From contig NZ_CP009454.1 of NCBI RefSeq assembly GCF_000759475.1, forward strand, positions 744,001 to 808,000: a stretch of 64,000 nucleotides of DNA, in the 5' to 3' direction. A program made the position numbers and the translations under genes. The notes beneath the pieces are model-generated. The model saw only the letters and a program-made list of their open reading frames with translations. It ran no database searches and was not told the DNA's origin. The stretch comes from Pantoea rwandensis. GTDB lineage: Bacteria; Pseudomonadota; Gammaproteobacteria; Enterobacterales; Enterobacteriaceae. The stretch's first letter is position 1. Each line of letters starts with the position of its first letter. Below, in pieces: positions 63,744-64,000 of the stretch.

Positions 63744-64000
63744 TTACTGCCCGAACAGGGCGCCAAAGCGCTTCAGCACCGCCGAACGCTCGCTGCTGCC
63801 ATCGCTATTAGCGGGCAGTAATTTGATCTCGGTGAACAGCGGACGCTGTGCTTTGATATCGGTACGTGCAGGCATCAACCAGGCCTTCGCGACCTGCTCC
63901 TGGCCTTCATCCGACAGCACATAATCGACGAACTTCTTCGCATCATCGGCATGTTGGCTGCTTTTCAGAATCATCATCGGACGCGGTGCTACCACGGTGC
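63744..64000 (-). CDS. ABC transporter substrate-binding protein, C-terminal part
   Basis: The last 84 residues are in the window, open at the right edge. SQHADDAKKFVDYVLSDEGQ followed by EQVAKAWLMPARTDIKAQRP is typical of the end of iron-type or phosphonate-type extracellular binding proteins (SBP class with the -FVDYVLSxEGQ- helix). Its stop abuts the permease start. Ligand undecided between ferric iron and 2-aminoethylphosphonate. Confidence 0.8.
   Translation of the reverse strand, partial: TVVAPRPMMILKSSQHADDAKKFVDYVLSDEGQEQVAKAWLMPARTDIKAQRPLFTEIKLLPANSDGSSERSAVLKRFGALFGQ

Overview
The window is chromosomal DNA from a gammaproteobacterium of the order Enterobacterales, most likely an Erwiniaceae member such as Pantoea or Erwinia. 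This rests on E. coli-like proteins (KdpFABCD, Gor, PrlC, PitA, HemB, ProP) and on the conserved block gor - rlmJ - prlC - rsmJ - uspA - uspB - pitA - yhiN. The E. coli peptide transporter gene dtpB is missing from that block, and rbn plus a CPBP protease gene are inserted in it. Genus is inference; no rRNA or tRNA gene is visible.

Layout. 1-7.4 kb: end of a FemAB-like gene, an ABC exporter, a GNAT acetyltransferase, a 44-bp tandem repeat array, an orphan sugar-binding protein, an MFS transporter/2-hydroxyacid dehydrogenase pair and a HigBA toxin-antitoxin pair. 7.6-17 kb: an HD-GYP protein, then kdpFABC and kdpD. A second 44-bp repeat array separates kdpC from kdpD, and yqhA follows kdpD where kdpE is normally found. 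17-28 kb: LysR-regulated transport and oxidoreductase units, a Na+/H+ antiporter, a Tat-type esterase, a bestrophin and an isochorismatase-like hydrolase. 28-33 kb: a ribitol locus (rbtD, rbtK, divergent LacI repressor) with a Gate-domain membrane protein and a YciO/Sua5-like protein nearby. 33-45 kb: the conserved core block. 45-58 kb: a lone glycosyltransferase, an exported isochorismatase-like protein divergent from a GlxA-type regulator, an AraC regulator, an exported alpha/beta hydrolase, a GAF-GGDEF cyclase, hemB, proP, and a CSS-EAL phosphodiesterase overlapping a 2-hydroxyacid dehydrogenase. 57.8-64 kb: a class II aldolase-like protein with an orphan SsuA-like binding protein, a tnpB-only IS200/IS605-type element, a TqsA-like exporter, and an iron/phosphonate-type ABC permease with the end of its binding protein.

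The points most worth a second look are these. (1) The TnpB gene is interrupted by one in-frame amber codon, and its right end appears to supply the stop codon of the neighbouring binding-protein gene. (2) The kdp locus has no adjacent kdpE and carries a repeat array between kdpC and kdpD. (3) Two loci 11 kb apart share a 44-bp-period repeat ending in paired palindromes. (4) Perfect inverted repeats cover the Shine-Dalgarno of the TqsA-like gene (11-bp arms) and part of that of higB (9-bp arms). No CRISPR array, prophage or clear multi-gene defence island is visible.
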